Made by a program: the position numbers and the translations under genes. Below are positions 51,811-62,322 of a stretch of 64,000 bases of DNA, in pieces. The stretch's first letter is position 1. Every line of letters begins with the position of its first letter. This DNA is from Bradyrhizobium canariense (lineage in GTDB: Bacteria; Pseudomonadota; Alphaproteobacteria; Rhizobiales; Xanthobacteraceae), in assembly GCF_019402665.1 (NCBI RefSeq), contig NZ_VSST01000048.1, positions 1 to 64,000 of the forward strand. The letters run 5' to 3'. The notes under the pieces are model-generated. The model did not search any database. It was given only the letters and a program-made list of their open reading frames with translations, and had not been told where the DNA came from.

Positions 51811-53484
51811 TTGTGCGGTTTTGTCGGTATTTTTGAATTTATTGAGTCGCTCGAAGCAGTGCGTGTCTTGGCGTTAGAGATGGCGAAGACAATCAGACAC
51901 CGGGGGCCCGACTGGAGCGGAATTTACGTCCATGATCGCGCTGTGCTCGCGCACGAACGGCTCTCGATCATAGACGTCGAGCACGGGGCGCAACCCCTTC
52001 TCGATGTAGTTGCAGGCCGCGCACTTGCAGTAAATGGCGAGATATATAACCATATTGCGTTGCGCGAGAAGCTGAGGCGGCCCCACGCATGGAAGACAAA
52101 GTCAGACTGCGAGATCATTCTGTATCTTTATGACGAATACGGGCCGGACTTATGCAAAATGCTCAGCGGAATTTTTGCCTTTGCCCTTTTCGATGAAACA
52201 CGGCAGACCTACTTTCTGGCACGCGACCACATAGGCATCGTTCCTCTCTACATAGGATGGGGCGCGGATGGCACGACCTATGTCGCAAGCGAAATGAAGG
52301 CTATCGATGGCGTATGCAGCACACTTCAAGAGTTCCCGCCGGGACACTACTATACCAGCACCGAAAAACAATTCGTCAAATGGTACGATCCCGAGTGGGC
52401 CCGCACCGTGCCGACGGAGAAAGTCTCCTTGCCCAAACTGCGGGCTGCGCTTGACGCGGCCGTTAAACAGCAACTGATGTGCGACGTTCCGTACGGAGTG
52501 CTCATATCGGGAGGCCTCGACTCCTCCCTCATTGCGGCGATCGCGGCACAGCACCGGTTCAAGAGAATAGAGACGGGCGAAACCGAAGAAGCGTGGTGGC
52601 CGAGATTGCACTCCTTTTCGGTCGGCCTCGAAGGTTCTCCGGACATGGCGTTTGCACGCAAGGTAGCGGTGCATATCGGCACAGTTCATCATGAGATCAT
52701 CTTTACGATCCAGGAGGGACTCGATGCTTTAAAAGACGTCATCCTCCATCTTGAAACCTTCGACGTCACGTCTATCCGAGCGGGCACGCCCATGTACCTT
52801 ATGGCGCGCAAGATAAAGTCGATGGGCATCAAGATGGTATTATCGGGAGAAGGCGCGGATGAAGTATTCGGAGGCTATCTCTATTTTCACAAGGCCCCGA
52901 CGGCGCGTGACTTTCATGAGGAAACTGTGCGCAAACTGTTCGCACTCAGCAAGTACGATTGCTGTCGCGCAAACAAGGCGACAGCTGCTTGGGGCATCGA
53001 GGCGCGAGTTCCGTTCCTGGACAAGGACTTCCTCGACTACGCTATGTCGATCGACCCAGCGGACAAGATGTGCCCAGGTAACGCGATTGAGAAACGGATA
53101 TTGCGCGGGGCGTTCCGAGACCTTCTTCCCGAGGAGGTCCTCTGGCGGCAAAAGGAACAATTTTCCGATGGTGTCGGATACGCCTGGATCGACGGCTTGA
53201 AGCGCCGCGCAGAGGAAAAGGTTTCCGATCAGATGATGGCACAGGCAGCGGAGCGATTTCCGCAGCAAACGCCCACGTCCAAGGAAGGATATTTGTACAG
53301 AACGCTCTTTGACGGCTTATTCACCAATCCAACAGCCAGCCTTACGGTACCTGTCGGCCCTTCGATTGCGTGTTCGACACCTACGGCATTTCGCTGGTCT
53401 CAGGAGTTTGCGAAAATGGACGATCCATCAGGCAGAGCGGTGAAGGGCGTACACCTCCATGCTATCGATGCGCTCAAGATCTAA
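51811..53484 (+). CDS. asnB: Asparagine synthetase B (glutamine-hydrolysing)
   Basis: Protein of 557 residues, very like E. coli AsnB in length and blocks (from memory). It begins with Cys2 of the glutaminase domain (M-C-G-F), then RHRGPDWSGIY, LAHERLSIIDV, AVNGEIYNH and LARDHIGIVPLYIG; the synthetase domain has VPYGVLISGGLDSSLIAAIA (PPi-binding SGGLDSS), GTVHHEI, LSGEGADEVFGGYLYFHKAP, ARVPFLDKDFL and WRQKEQFSDGVGYAWIDGL, ending MDDPSGRAV. It makes asparagine from aspartate, ATP and glutamine. Start TTG with GAAGGGGG 6-10 bases upstream. It is the last gene of the cassette with the Asn-coded adenylation protein and could supply its substrate; an alternative is amidation of a uronic acid as by WbpS-type relatives, less likely given the AsnB likeness. 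Confidence 0.95.
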   Translation: MCGFVGIFEFIESLEAVRVLALEMAKTIRHRGPDWSGIYVHDRAVLAHERLSIIDVEHGAQPLLDVVAGRALAVNGEIYNHIALREKLRRPHAWKTKSDCEIILYLYDEYGPDLCKMLSGIFAFALFDETRQTYFLARDHIGIVPLYIGWGADGTTYVASEMKAIDGVCSTLQEFPPGHYYTSTEKQFVKWYDPEWARTVPTEKVSLPKLRAALDAAVKQQLMCDVPYGVLISGGLDSSLIAAIAAQHRFKRIETGETEEAWWPRLHSFSVGLEGSPDMAFARKVAVHIGTVHHEIIFTIQEGLDALKDVILHLETFDVTSIRAGTPMYLMARKIKSMGIKMVLSGEGADEVFGGYLYFHKAPTARDFHEETVRKLFALSKYDCCRANKATAAWGIEARVPFLDKDFLDYAMSIDPADKMCPGNAIEKRILRGAFRDLLPEEVLWRQKEQFSDGVGYAWIDGLKRRAEEKVSDQMMAQAAERFPQQTPTSKEGYLYRTLFDGLFTNPTASLTVPVGPSIACSTPTAFRWSQEFAKMDDPSGRAVKGVHLHAIDALKI

Positions 53485-53757
53485 TCTAACGGCGAAAATG
53501 CCCGATCCGGCGTGGTCCTTCGCGTTAAAGCAATAGGTTGTTACCGAGCAGCCACTCTGGTATCCGCCACCTTACTCGCCTGACCTCGCTCCCATCGCGC
53601 AGCCTTCACCAAGATCAAGCATGGATGTGCATCGATCAGAAGCGCACCCTCGGAGATAGTTGGCAACATCCGGTGAGCTGTCTCCACCATTCAACCTCGC
53701 GAATGCAGCAACTACTTCGCAGATGCCGGATACGCTTCGGTCAAAACGTGAAACGCT

Positions 53758-54759
53758 CTAGGAGGTTATTTCCTGCCGTGGACGCCCGGCCGCGAGCCCG
53801 CGTTCAGCACGCCACCATCTCGCAAGCTCGGCGAGCCCCTGCTCGAGCGAAACGGTCGCGTGGAAATCCAGCAGACGCTGCGCTTTCCCGGTCGAGGCCT
53901 GCAAGCGCGGCACCGGATTGACCCAGCGCTCCGGCGCGAATTCCGGCGTCAACCTGCGTCGCCCCATCGCCGACGTTAGCGATTCAGCCAGTTGGGCAAG
54001 ACTGGTCTCCGTGCCGCTACCCACGTTGAATACTTCGTCGGTGACGTTTGCTCTGGCCGCAATGATATTGGCGCGTGCTACGTCGCGGACATGCACGAGA
54101 TCCATGGTTTGCCGACCATCGCCAAAGATAATCGGAGGCATCCCCGCTTCCACCCGCTCCATCCAACGAATCAGTAGGTCCGTATAGCGCACGTGGATAT
54201 TCATCCTGCTGCCGTAGACGTTGAAGTAGCGGAGCGCTATGTAGTCCAGCCCATATATGTCGTTGTACGCGCGCAGCAGACCTTCGTTGAAGGCTTTCGC
54301 AGCTCCATAGACGGTGCGGTTGCGGTAGGGACTTTCCCGTTCGGTGGTGGGCAACTCCTCGGCCGCGCCGTACACCGACGCCGACGACGCAGCGACAATC
54401 TTCTCCACACCGTGCTTCACACAGAGCTCGAGCAGATCGAACGTGCCGTCCACCATCACGCGCATAGCGAGCCGTGGTTCAGCTTCGCAATGCGAATTGC
54501 GCAGTGACGCTTGGTGAAACACGATATCGGTTGCCTTCACCAACTCTCCCATCAGCTTGCCGTCTCGCATGTCGCCACGGACAAGTCGCACCGGCCCGTG
54601 CGCTAGGGCTCGCTGCAGGTTTTCCGGTCGACCTGTGAGCATGTTGTCGAGTGCTACGATTTCGACGCAGCCCTCGTCGCACAGCAAGTCGATGATGTGC
54701 GAGCCGATGAAGCCCGCGCCCCCAGTAACGAGGATGCGTTTGCCTTTCAGGTCAATCAA
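53758..54759 (-). CDS. NAD-dependent epimerase/dehydratase (extended SDR)
   Basis: Protein of 333 residues. N-terminal TGGAGFIGSHIIDLL for NAD binding, the catalytic triad region with ASSASVYGAAEELPTTE and YGAAKAFNE (Y-x3-K), NVYGSRM, and the C-terminal GDGRQTMDLVHVRDVARANI and NVGSGTETSLAQLA. The pattern matches UDP-glucose/UDP-N-acetylglucosamine 4-epimerases and related enzymes of the polysaccharide type. The exact sugar is not decided by sequence. It lies upstream of nothing on its strand within 200 bases of wecC and shares the leftward orientation of the nucleotide-sugar genes. Confidence 0.88.
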   Translation of the reverse strand: MIDLKGKRILVTGGAGFIGSHIIDLLCDEGCVEIVALDNMLTGRPENLQRALAHGPVRLVRGDMRDGKLMGELVKATDIVFHQASLRNSHCEAEPRLAMRVMVDGTFDLLELCVKHGVEKIVAASSASVYGAAEELPTTERESPYRNRTVYGAAKAFNEGLLRAYNDIYGLDYIALRYFNVYGSRMNIHVRYTDLLIRWMERVEAGMPPIIFGDGRQTMDLVHVRDVARANIIAARANVTDEVFNVGSGTETSLAQLAESLTSAMGRRRLTPEFAPERWVNPVPRLQASTGKAQRLLDFHATVSLEQGLAELARWWRAERGLAAGRPRQEITS

Positions 54760-54971
54760 TCCAGTTATCCTGTTTCTCCGAAACCGGGCCGTTCGATGCC
54801 TCGCTCACCATCACAGAATGTCTCTGCCTCCGCTCATCAATTCGGAGAGTGCGGCCACTTTCGCCGGTAAACGGTCCCATGTACTTCACGCATCTCACTC
54901 CAGCATCAACAGTCCACTCTATTCAGCGAGCTAACGTCTTAGTCGCAATTTATCCGCGCATCATGCGGGCA

Positions 54972-56234
54972 CTACGTCCTCAACGGCATATCCTGCCAAA
55001 TACCGCGCGTGTCGATGACGTCTAGATGACGACGCTCGGCGAGCGGTATCATCCTGAACTCGTCATGGTCGACCAGGAGAAGGGCGATCTCACACACACG
55101 TAGCGCCTCATCGATGTTCAAGAAGCCGATTTCGTACTCGGCAAGTTCCGGCGGTAGCCGCCGCAAATTCGGTTCAACGGCCTTGATACGCTCTCCGTAC
55201 TTCTTGGCCAGGTGTATCGCGATCTCCATCGCCGGGCTCTCACGCAAATCGTCAACGTTCGCTTTGAATGTCAGACCGCAGCAGGCCACGTTGGCATAGG
55301 GATGATCGTCGATCAGAGCCTCAGCCCGCTCAATAATGCTCCGCGTCTTGGCATTGTTGACCTCGCGACTCGTTCGCATTACGCGCGCGAGGTCCGGTGC
55401 CGAGTCGATAATGAACCACGGATCGACTGCGATGCAGTGCCCACCCACACCTGGGCCGGGCCGCAACACGTTCACGCGCGGGTGACGATTGGCAATATCG
55501 ATCACCTCCCAGACATTGATGTCGAACCTATCGCAAATCAGCGAGAGTTCATTGGCAAACGCAATATTCGTGTCACGGAACGCGTTCTCCGTCAGCTTAA
55601 CCAACTCGGCGGCGCGCGCGGTGGTTGCAACACAGGCGCCACGAACGAACATCTTGTAGAAGCGCTGAGCGCGACGCGCGCAGGCCGGGGTGATCCCGCC
55701 GATGCATCGATCGTTATTGATGAGTTCGCTCAAGATCCGCCCAGGCAATACGCGCTCAGGGCAGTAGGCGACGTACACCGCTCCTTCTTCGCTGCCGTTG
55801 ATGCCAATCCTCAGGTCCGGCCTGCAATCACTGATCCGCTTTGCAATACCTTCAGTTGTTCCGATCGGCGAGGTCGATTCGAGAATGACGAGATTGTCTG
55901 GAACCAGCAAATCCAGGATTGTCTCTACCGCAGCGTTCACGTTGGACAAATCCGGCCGATTGTCGCTGTCGATAGGCGTGGGGACCGCGATGATGAAGAC
56001 GTCGGCCGGCTGCGGCTTGCTCGAGACCGTCAACGCCCCGCTCGACACGACTTTGGAAACGAGACCATCGAGGTCTGGCTCTGAAATGTGAATGGCTCCG
56101 GAGCCCACCGTCCTGACCACATATTCCTTTGTGTCCACGCCAATCACCTGCAGGCCACGGCTGGCTATCAGCGCGGAGGTCGGTAGCCCAATATAACCAA
56201 GTCCGATGACGCAAATTTTCTGAAACTCAGCCAT
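54972..56234 (-). CDS. wecC: UDP-N-acetyl-D-mannosamine dehydrogenase
   Basis: Protein of 420 residues of the UDP-glucose/GDP-mannose dehydrogenase family, which oxidises UDP-ManNAc to UDP-ManNAcA with 2 NAD+. The N-terminal Rossmann motif is ICVIGLGYIGLPTSALIASRG; AVPTPIDSDNRPDLSNV, LESTSPIGTTEGIA, YCPERVLPGRI, ELVKLTENAFRDTNIAFANEL and the catalytic Cys of GPGVGGHCIAVDPWF follow, then LTFKANVDDLRESPAMEIA. The subfamily fits WecC/WbpO-type rather than UDP-Glc enzymes. Its start overlaps wecB by 8 bases, forming one operon with wecB and the TagA/WecG-like transferase. Confidence 0.93.
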   Translation of the reverse strand: MAEFQKICVIGLGYIGLPTSALIASRGLQVIGVDTKEYVVRTVGSGAIHISEPDLDGLVSKVVSSGALTVSSKPQPADVFIIAVPTPIDSDNRPDLSNVNAAVETILDLLVPDNLVILESTSPIGTTEGIAKRISDCRPDLRIGINGSEEGAVYVAYCPERVLPGRILSELINNDRCIGGITPACARRAQRFYKMFVRGACVATTARAAELVKLTENAFRDTNIAFANELSLICDRFDINVWEVIDIANRHPRVNVLRPGPGVGGHCIAVDPWFIIDSAPDLARVMRTSREVNNAKTRSIIERAEALIDDHPYANVACCGLTFKANVDDLRESPAMEIAIHLAKKYGERIKAVEPNLRRLPPELAEYEIGFLNIDEALRVCEIALLLVDHDEFRMIPLAERRHLDVIDTRGIWQDMPLRT

Positions 56235-57351
56235 CGAGAAGCACCTTCACGATCCGCTCGCTGGCATGCCCATCGCCAAAAGGATTGTGGGAGCGGGCCA
56301 TGGCGGCATAACTCTCATCGTCGTCAAGCAGGCGGAATGTCTCTTCGACGATCCTGTCGTGGTTCGCGCCGACCAGGCGAGCGGTTCCCGCTTCGACCCC
56401 TTCCGGACGTTCGGTCGTCTCACGCATCACAAGGACCGGTTTGCCGAACGTCGGCGCCTCTTCCTGCACGCCGCCCGAGTCAGTCAGCACCAGGTGGGAC
56501 AGTGACAGGAGACTCACAAAATCGGTGTACTCTTGAGGGGAAATGAGCGCGACACGCGGATGCTCGCCGAGCCGCATTGAGAACACGTCGTGGACATTCG
56601 GGTTCGGGTGAACCGGAAGCACTACGGCAACGTCCTCCCTGCGCAAGATAGTCTGCAATGCATTCGCGATGTTGAGAACTCCCTCGCCGAAATTTTCTCG
56701 GCGATGGCAGGTGACAAGGATGATTCGGCGATTGCCGTGACGTTTCTTGATCCCATCCCAGCGGGAGGACAGATGCGGATCGGCGTCAACCATGGCTTTA
56801 GCGAAGATCAGCGCATCAATGACAGTGTTTCCGGTAACGTGAATGCGATCGTTTGAGACGTTCTCGGACCGCAGCGCTCTCGCGGCACGTTCGGTCGGCG
56901 CGAAATGTTGATCCGCAATCGAACCAACGATCTTCCGGTTCACCTCCTCAGGCCAAGGCGCGAAAATATCTCCACTCCGCAGCCCCGCCTCGACGTGGGA
57001 GACCGGAATACGGCGGTAGTACGATGCCAGCGCACCCGTCATCGCAGTCGTGGTGTCGCCCTGGACGACAACTCTAGTGGGCTTCACCCTCTCCAGGACT
57101 TCTCCGATCTGCGCCAATAGTCGGCCCGTGAGGTTCTCGAGCGTCTGATCGACCGTCATGACGTTGAGATCGAAATTTGGGACTACCTTGGCAAGCTTGA
57201 GAACCTGGTCGAGCAGCTCACGGTGCTGCGCTGTCGCACAGACCGTGAAGACGACGTCCTTGCGGTTTTCGGCCTTGAGCCGATTGATTATCGGAAATAG
57301 CTTGATCGCCTCCGGTCTCGTTCCCAACAGGATGAGAAAATGCTTGAGCAC
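56227..57351 (-). CDS. wecB: UDP-N-acetylglucosamine 2-epimerase
   Basis: Protein of 374 residues that interconverts UDP-GlcNAc and UDP-ManNAc. Typical blocks are LLGTRPEAIKLFPIINRL, VCATAQHRELLDQVL, VVQGDTTTAMTGALASYY, VSHVEAGLRSGD, PEEVNRKIVGSIADQHF, VTGNTVIDAL, VTCHRRENFGEGV, PVHPNPNV and LVLTDSGGVQEEAPTFGKPVLVMRETTERPEGVEAGTARLVG. The gene lies 3 bases downstream of the WecG/TagA-like gene and overlaps wecC, giving a tight three-gene unit. Confidence 0.95.
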   Translation of the reverse strand: MLKHFLILLGTRPEAIKLFPIINRLKAENRKDVVFTVCATAQHRELLDQVLKLAKVVPNFDLNVMTVDQTLENLTGRLLAQIGEVLERVKPTRVVVQGDTTTAMTGALASYYRRIPVSHVEAGLRSGDIFAPWPEEVNRKIVGSIADQHFAPTERAARALRSENVSNDRIHVTGNTVIDALIFAKAMVDADPHLSSRWDGIKKRHGNRRIILVTCHRRENFGEGVLNIANALQTILRREDVAVVLPVHPNPNVHDVFSMRLGEHPRVALISPQEYTDFVSLLSLSHLVLTDSGGVQEEAPTFGKPVLVMRETTERPEGVEAGTARLVGANHDRIVEETFRLLDDDESYAAMARSHNPFGDGHASERIVKVLLDG

Positions 57352-57354
57352 GTC

Positions 57355-58149
57355 TCACCCTCCGATCCGTCCCGCCCCGGGCGGGAGCGTACCATATGCC
57401 GTGGGATGCCCTCGCAGCGCCTGCTGCACCAGGGCTTGCGCCAAGACGCCGGCAAACAACGTATTCGTCCTGGCATACCGCCACCACATGCGCCGGGGCT
57501 CCTGATAGATGCGGTACACCCACTCCAGACCAAATTGCTGCATTTGAACGGGAGCTCGCAGGACTGCGCCTGCGAGAACGTCGAACGCGCCACCGACACC
57601 CATGATGAAGGGTACCCCGAGTTCGTCGCGATGGGCGGCGAGGAAACGTTCCTTTCGCGGCGTTGGCATACCGATGAACAGGCAATCGGCCCCGGCGGAT
57701 TGGATGTCGGAGATGACATCGCACTCCTGCTCGCTGGTAAAGTAACCATGCTTAAGCCCGGCAAAGACAAGTGAAGGATGCTTGTCTCGCACACGCTGCA
57801 CCGCCTGTTGCAAGACAGTAGCTGTGGCTCCCAGGAAATAGGGCCGGAAGCCCTCGCGCGCGCAAACTTCGAGCAGTTCGCTTAGTAAATCCACGCCAGT
57901 GACACGCGATGTGACCGGCAGACCAAGCGCTCGCGCCCCCCAAACGATACCCATTCCGTCTATGCCGACAATGTCACTGTTAGCGACGTCAGCGGCGAGC
58001 ATCGGATCAGACCGCATGCTAACGAACTTCGCGACGTTGAGGGCCACATGCTGTAGGCGCTGACGGCTTCGCATAGCTTGGCGCGCAAGATTGACCGTTT
58101 CGGCCATCGTCAAGATATCGATGGGACAGCCCAGGAATGACGCACGCAT
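57355..58149 (-). CDS. WecG/TagA/CpsF-family glycosyltransferase
   Basis: Protein of 264 residues of glycosyltransferase family 26, which transfers ManNAc or ManNAcA from UDP to a lipid-linked GlcNAc. Characteristic blocks are NVAKFVSMRSDP, DIVGIDGMGIVWGARALG, VTGVDLLSELLEVCAREGFRPYFLGAT, DCLFIGMPTPRKERFLAAHRDELGVPFIMGVGGAFDVLAG and GLEWVYRIYQEPRRMWWRYARTN. With wecB and wecC next to it, UDP-ManNAcA is the likely donor, as for WecG in enterobacterial common antigen. A WecA-type primer would be needed and is not in the window. Confidence 0.92.
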   Translation of the reverse strand: MRASFLGCPIDILTMAETVNLARQAMRSRQRLQHVALNVAKFVSMRSDPMLAADVANSDIVGIDGMGIVWGARALGLPVTSRVTGVDLLSELLEVCAREGFRPYFLGATATVLQQAVQRVRDKHPSLVFAGLKHGYFTSEQECDVISDIQSAGADCLFIGMPTPRKERFLAAHRDELGVPFIMGVGGAFDVLAGAVLRAPVQMQQFGLEWVYRIYQEPRRMWWRYARTNTLFAGVLAQALVQQALRGHPTAYGTLPPGAGRIGG

Positions 58150-58199
58150 CGGTTCCTCCAGCCCTTAAAACTCATCTCGGGCGACGCGGTACGCCCCTC

Positions 58200-58275
58200 G
58201 GTTGAAAATGAATTAATAATAAATATAATACTGACGGCATATTTAATTGCAAGTTATATCTGGATCATTATTGAA
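58200..58275. promoter_or_regulatory. AT-rich divergent promoter island (wecG / GT2)
   Basis: The spacer between the leftward WecG-like gene and the rightward GT2 is very AT-rich (AATTAATAATAAATATAATAC, then ATATTTAATTGCAAGTTATAT). It resembles the islands at 37255 and 46375 and probably holds both promoters. Confidence 0.5.
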
Positions 58276-58360
58276 GCTTTAAATACAAACCGCTACGGAT
58301 CCCAGCCTCACATTATCGAACATCGCGATCGGCGCGCGCATTAAATGGAGATTAAACGTC

Positions 58361-59248
58361 ATGATTTCAGTGATTATTCCGCATCTAAATCAGCTCAGCG
58401 CCCTTGACGTCTGTCTGGCCAGTCTCGAGGCGCAGCGTCTCCCCCGCGAGGCGTTCGAGATCATTGTCGTTGACAACGGTTCAACTACCTTGCCGACAGA
58501 TATCGTCGCCCGCCATCCCGGCGTACGGCTCTTGCATGAGGTGCAGCCCGGCCCTGGTCCGGCTCGTAACACTGGTGTAGCCGGCGGAAACGGCGAGGTG
58601 CTGGCATTCATCGACGCCGATTGCAGGGCGCATCCGGACTGGCTAAGCAGCATATGGCGCTCATTGCATTCATCGCCAGCCGGCACGGTCCTCGGGGGAG
58701 ACGTCCGTATTTGGCAAGGCGCCAATTCCCACCTCGATGCAATCGCGGCTTATGAGAGCGTCTTCGCCTATCGATTCAAACTCTACATCGAGCGCCATGG
58801 CTATTCCGGCACCGGCAATATGGCAATGCTCCGCCGCGATTTCGAATTTGTAGGTCCCTTCGCAGGGATCGAAGTTGCGGAGGATATGGAGTGGGGACAG
58901 CGCGCACGACGTTGCGGGCTTCGATTTCGGTACACGCCTGAGATGATCGTATTCCACCCGGCGCGGAGTTCTCTACAGGAGCTTTACGTCAAGTGGGACC
59001 GGCAAATCATGCATTACCGCAACATGGCTGAGGGTACCCCTGGCTGGAGATTGCGCTGGATTGCGCAAGCTTTTGTGGTGCTGGCCTCTCCCGCACCGAG
59101 CATCGTAACGGCTCTTACGAGCGACCGGCTCCAGGGCACTGGGTCTCGCATCAAAGCTATCGCAGTCATGTGTGCGGTACGACTACATCGGGCGGTGACC
59201 ATGCTGTCGTTGCTACGCAAACGGCAGGCCGCCGCATGGAACCGCTAG
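58361..59248 (+). CDS. Glycosyltransferase family 2
   Basis: Protein of 295 residues. GT-A core: ISVIIPHLNQLSALDVCLASLEAQ, FEIIVVDNGS, PGPGPARNTGVAGGNGEVLAFIDADCRAHPDW with the metal-binding D-A-D, SGTGNMAMLRRDFEFVGPFAG and EDMEWGQRARRCGLRFRYTPEMIVFHPARSS. A C-terminal hydrophobic part (WIAQAFVVLASPAPSIVTAL) follows. The ATG at 58361 gives a canonical start. Donor and acceptor are unknown; it belongs to the polysaccharide locus. It is convergent with the toroid-like gene. Confidence 0.9.
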   Translation: MISVIIPHLNQLSALDVCLASLEAQRLPREAFEIIVVDNGSTTLPTDIVARHPGVRLLHEVQPGPGPARNTGVAGGNGEVLAFIDADCRAHPDWLSSIWRSLHSSPAGTVLGGDVRIWQGANSHLDAIAAYESVFAYRFKLYIERHGYSGTGNMAMLRRDFEFVGPFAGIEVAEDMEWGQRARRCGLRFRYTPEMIVFHPARSSLQELYVKWDRQIMHYRNMAEGTPGWRLRWIAQAFVVLASPAPSIVTALTSDRLQGTGSRIKAIAVMCAVRLHRAVTMLSLLRKRQAAAWNR

Positions 59249-59274
59249 ACGGAACAGACATCGCAATCGCGGCA

Positions 59275-60497
59275 TCAGGTCTGCGTTCGCGCTCTGCCAA
59301 AAGCCGGGCTGCAGGCCAGCTCCGGCACGTCGCAGCGCTGGCCAAACGACCACAACATCCAACCCAATTCGTAGCTGCGGCATTCTAGCCGAAGCCCCAC
59401 ACCAGAACTCTCGACCAGCCGCGACTCCCGTCGGCCGCAGGCATTCCCGATCGCACGCATCATCCTGGGCGCTCTCGTTGTCAGTTCGTGCTTCCGAACC
59501 TGCGATCGGATCGTTAATCCGAGATCGGGTACCAGCATCGAGCAGCGAAGCTGGTTCTCGCCGAATATCCAATTAAATCCATTGATTAAGGCATTCCGCG
59601 CGCCTGGAACGTGATAGCGCTCTGCCCATTCTAGCAGCGCAGGGGCCATGCCATATTGATGGACAGAGTAGACTTCATAGAAGTCAAGCACGCGGCCTGT
59701 GAGGGCATCGAAAAACCAGGGCCACTCGCCTTGGGGCCCCTGAAGCGCAATCAGCTTGCGTGCGCAGGAGCCTGCCATCGCAAGGGCGGCTGAATCCCCC
59801 GCGAACTCGCCGTAATGATAGCAAGCGATGGACAGATAGATCTGGGTCGCGAACGAGGCGAAACGCCGCCGCAAGCCGAGCGGCGCGTCGAAGAACAGGT
59901 CTGATCCGCTATGAAACCGCTGCCTGAGAAAACGATAGAGTGGATCGGCGAAGCAAGCCCATTCCTGGCGGCTGGCCCTGGCTTGAGCCACCACGCCCGT
60001 CAATAGCATGCCCAAGTCCTGCGCATGGAATGTTTTCCACCTCGCTTGATCGGCTAGAAGCGCCCTGACTTCGCGCCTCACCTGCTCGGGTACTTCGAAG
60101 CCAAGTTCTGCCGCAGCCCAAAGTGCCATGCCCAGCGCATATTTTCGCACCGGAAGGACGGTCAGCTGGACGGCGTTTCGGTAGAATACTTCCGACAGGC
60201 TGATGCTGCTCGGAACCACCTTGATCCTCGACATTCCGAGCAGAACGTTGAGCGTGTAGAACACATCGCTGTAGGGCAACGACTCGTTCGGCGAGGCACG
60301 CCCGTCCAGATGGTAGATGTGGGACCAGCGGCCGTGCTCAGGCAGCCAACACTGTTCCAGTCCTTTGAGCGCATAGCGGACTAACACAGAATTCTGCGAC
60401 ACGTCGCCCATCAAAGTTACACCAACAATCGGACCAATATTCGTCAGGGTACGGTGGGTTGAACTTACTTCAATATTTTGGACGACTTCATCCGACC

Positions 60498-60501
<4 letters not shown>
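59275..60501 (-). CDS. Hypothetical protein, alpha/alpha-toroid-like
   Basis: Protein of 408 residues rich in Trp, Tyr and paired helices, suggesting an alpha/alpha-barrel of the glycoside hydrolase or epimerase C-domain type: EHGRWSHIYHLDGRASPNESLPYSDVFYTLNVLLGM, LFFDAPLGLRRRFASFATQIYLSIACYHYG, ALQGPQGEWPWFFDALTGRVLDFYEVYSVHQYGMAPALLEWA. The QGEWPWFFD and EVYSVHQYGMAPALL blocks look like an active-site groove. No enzyme activity can be assigned. Its end overlaps the start of rmlA by four bases (ATGA), so it is the last gene of the rml operon. Confidence 0.7.
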
Positions 60502-62313
<1,812 letters not shown>

Positions 62314-62322
62314 TGTGCCACC

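Noticed and set aside
51811..53484. AsnB as a WbpS-type uronic-acid amidotransferase
   Set aside because: The protein follows true E. coli AsnB in length and in blocks through the C terminus, so asparagine synthesis is preferred; the alternative is kept only as a second choice.
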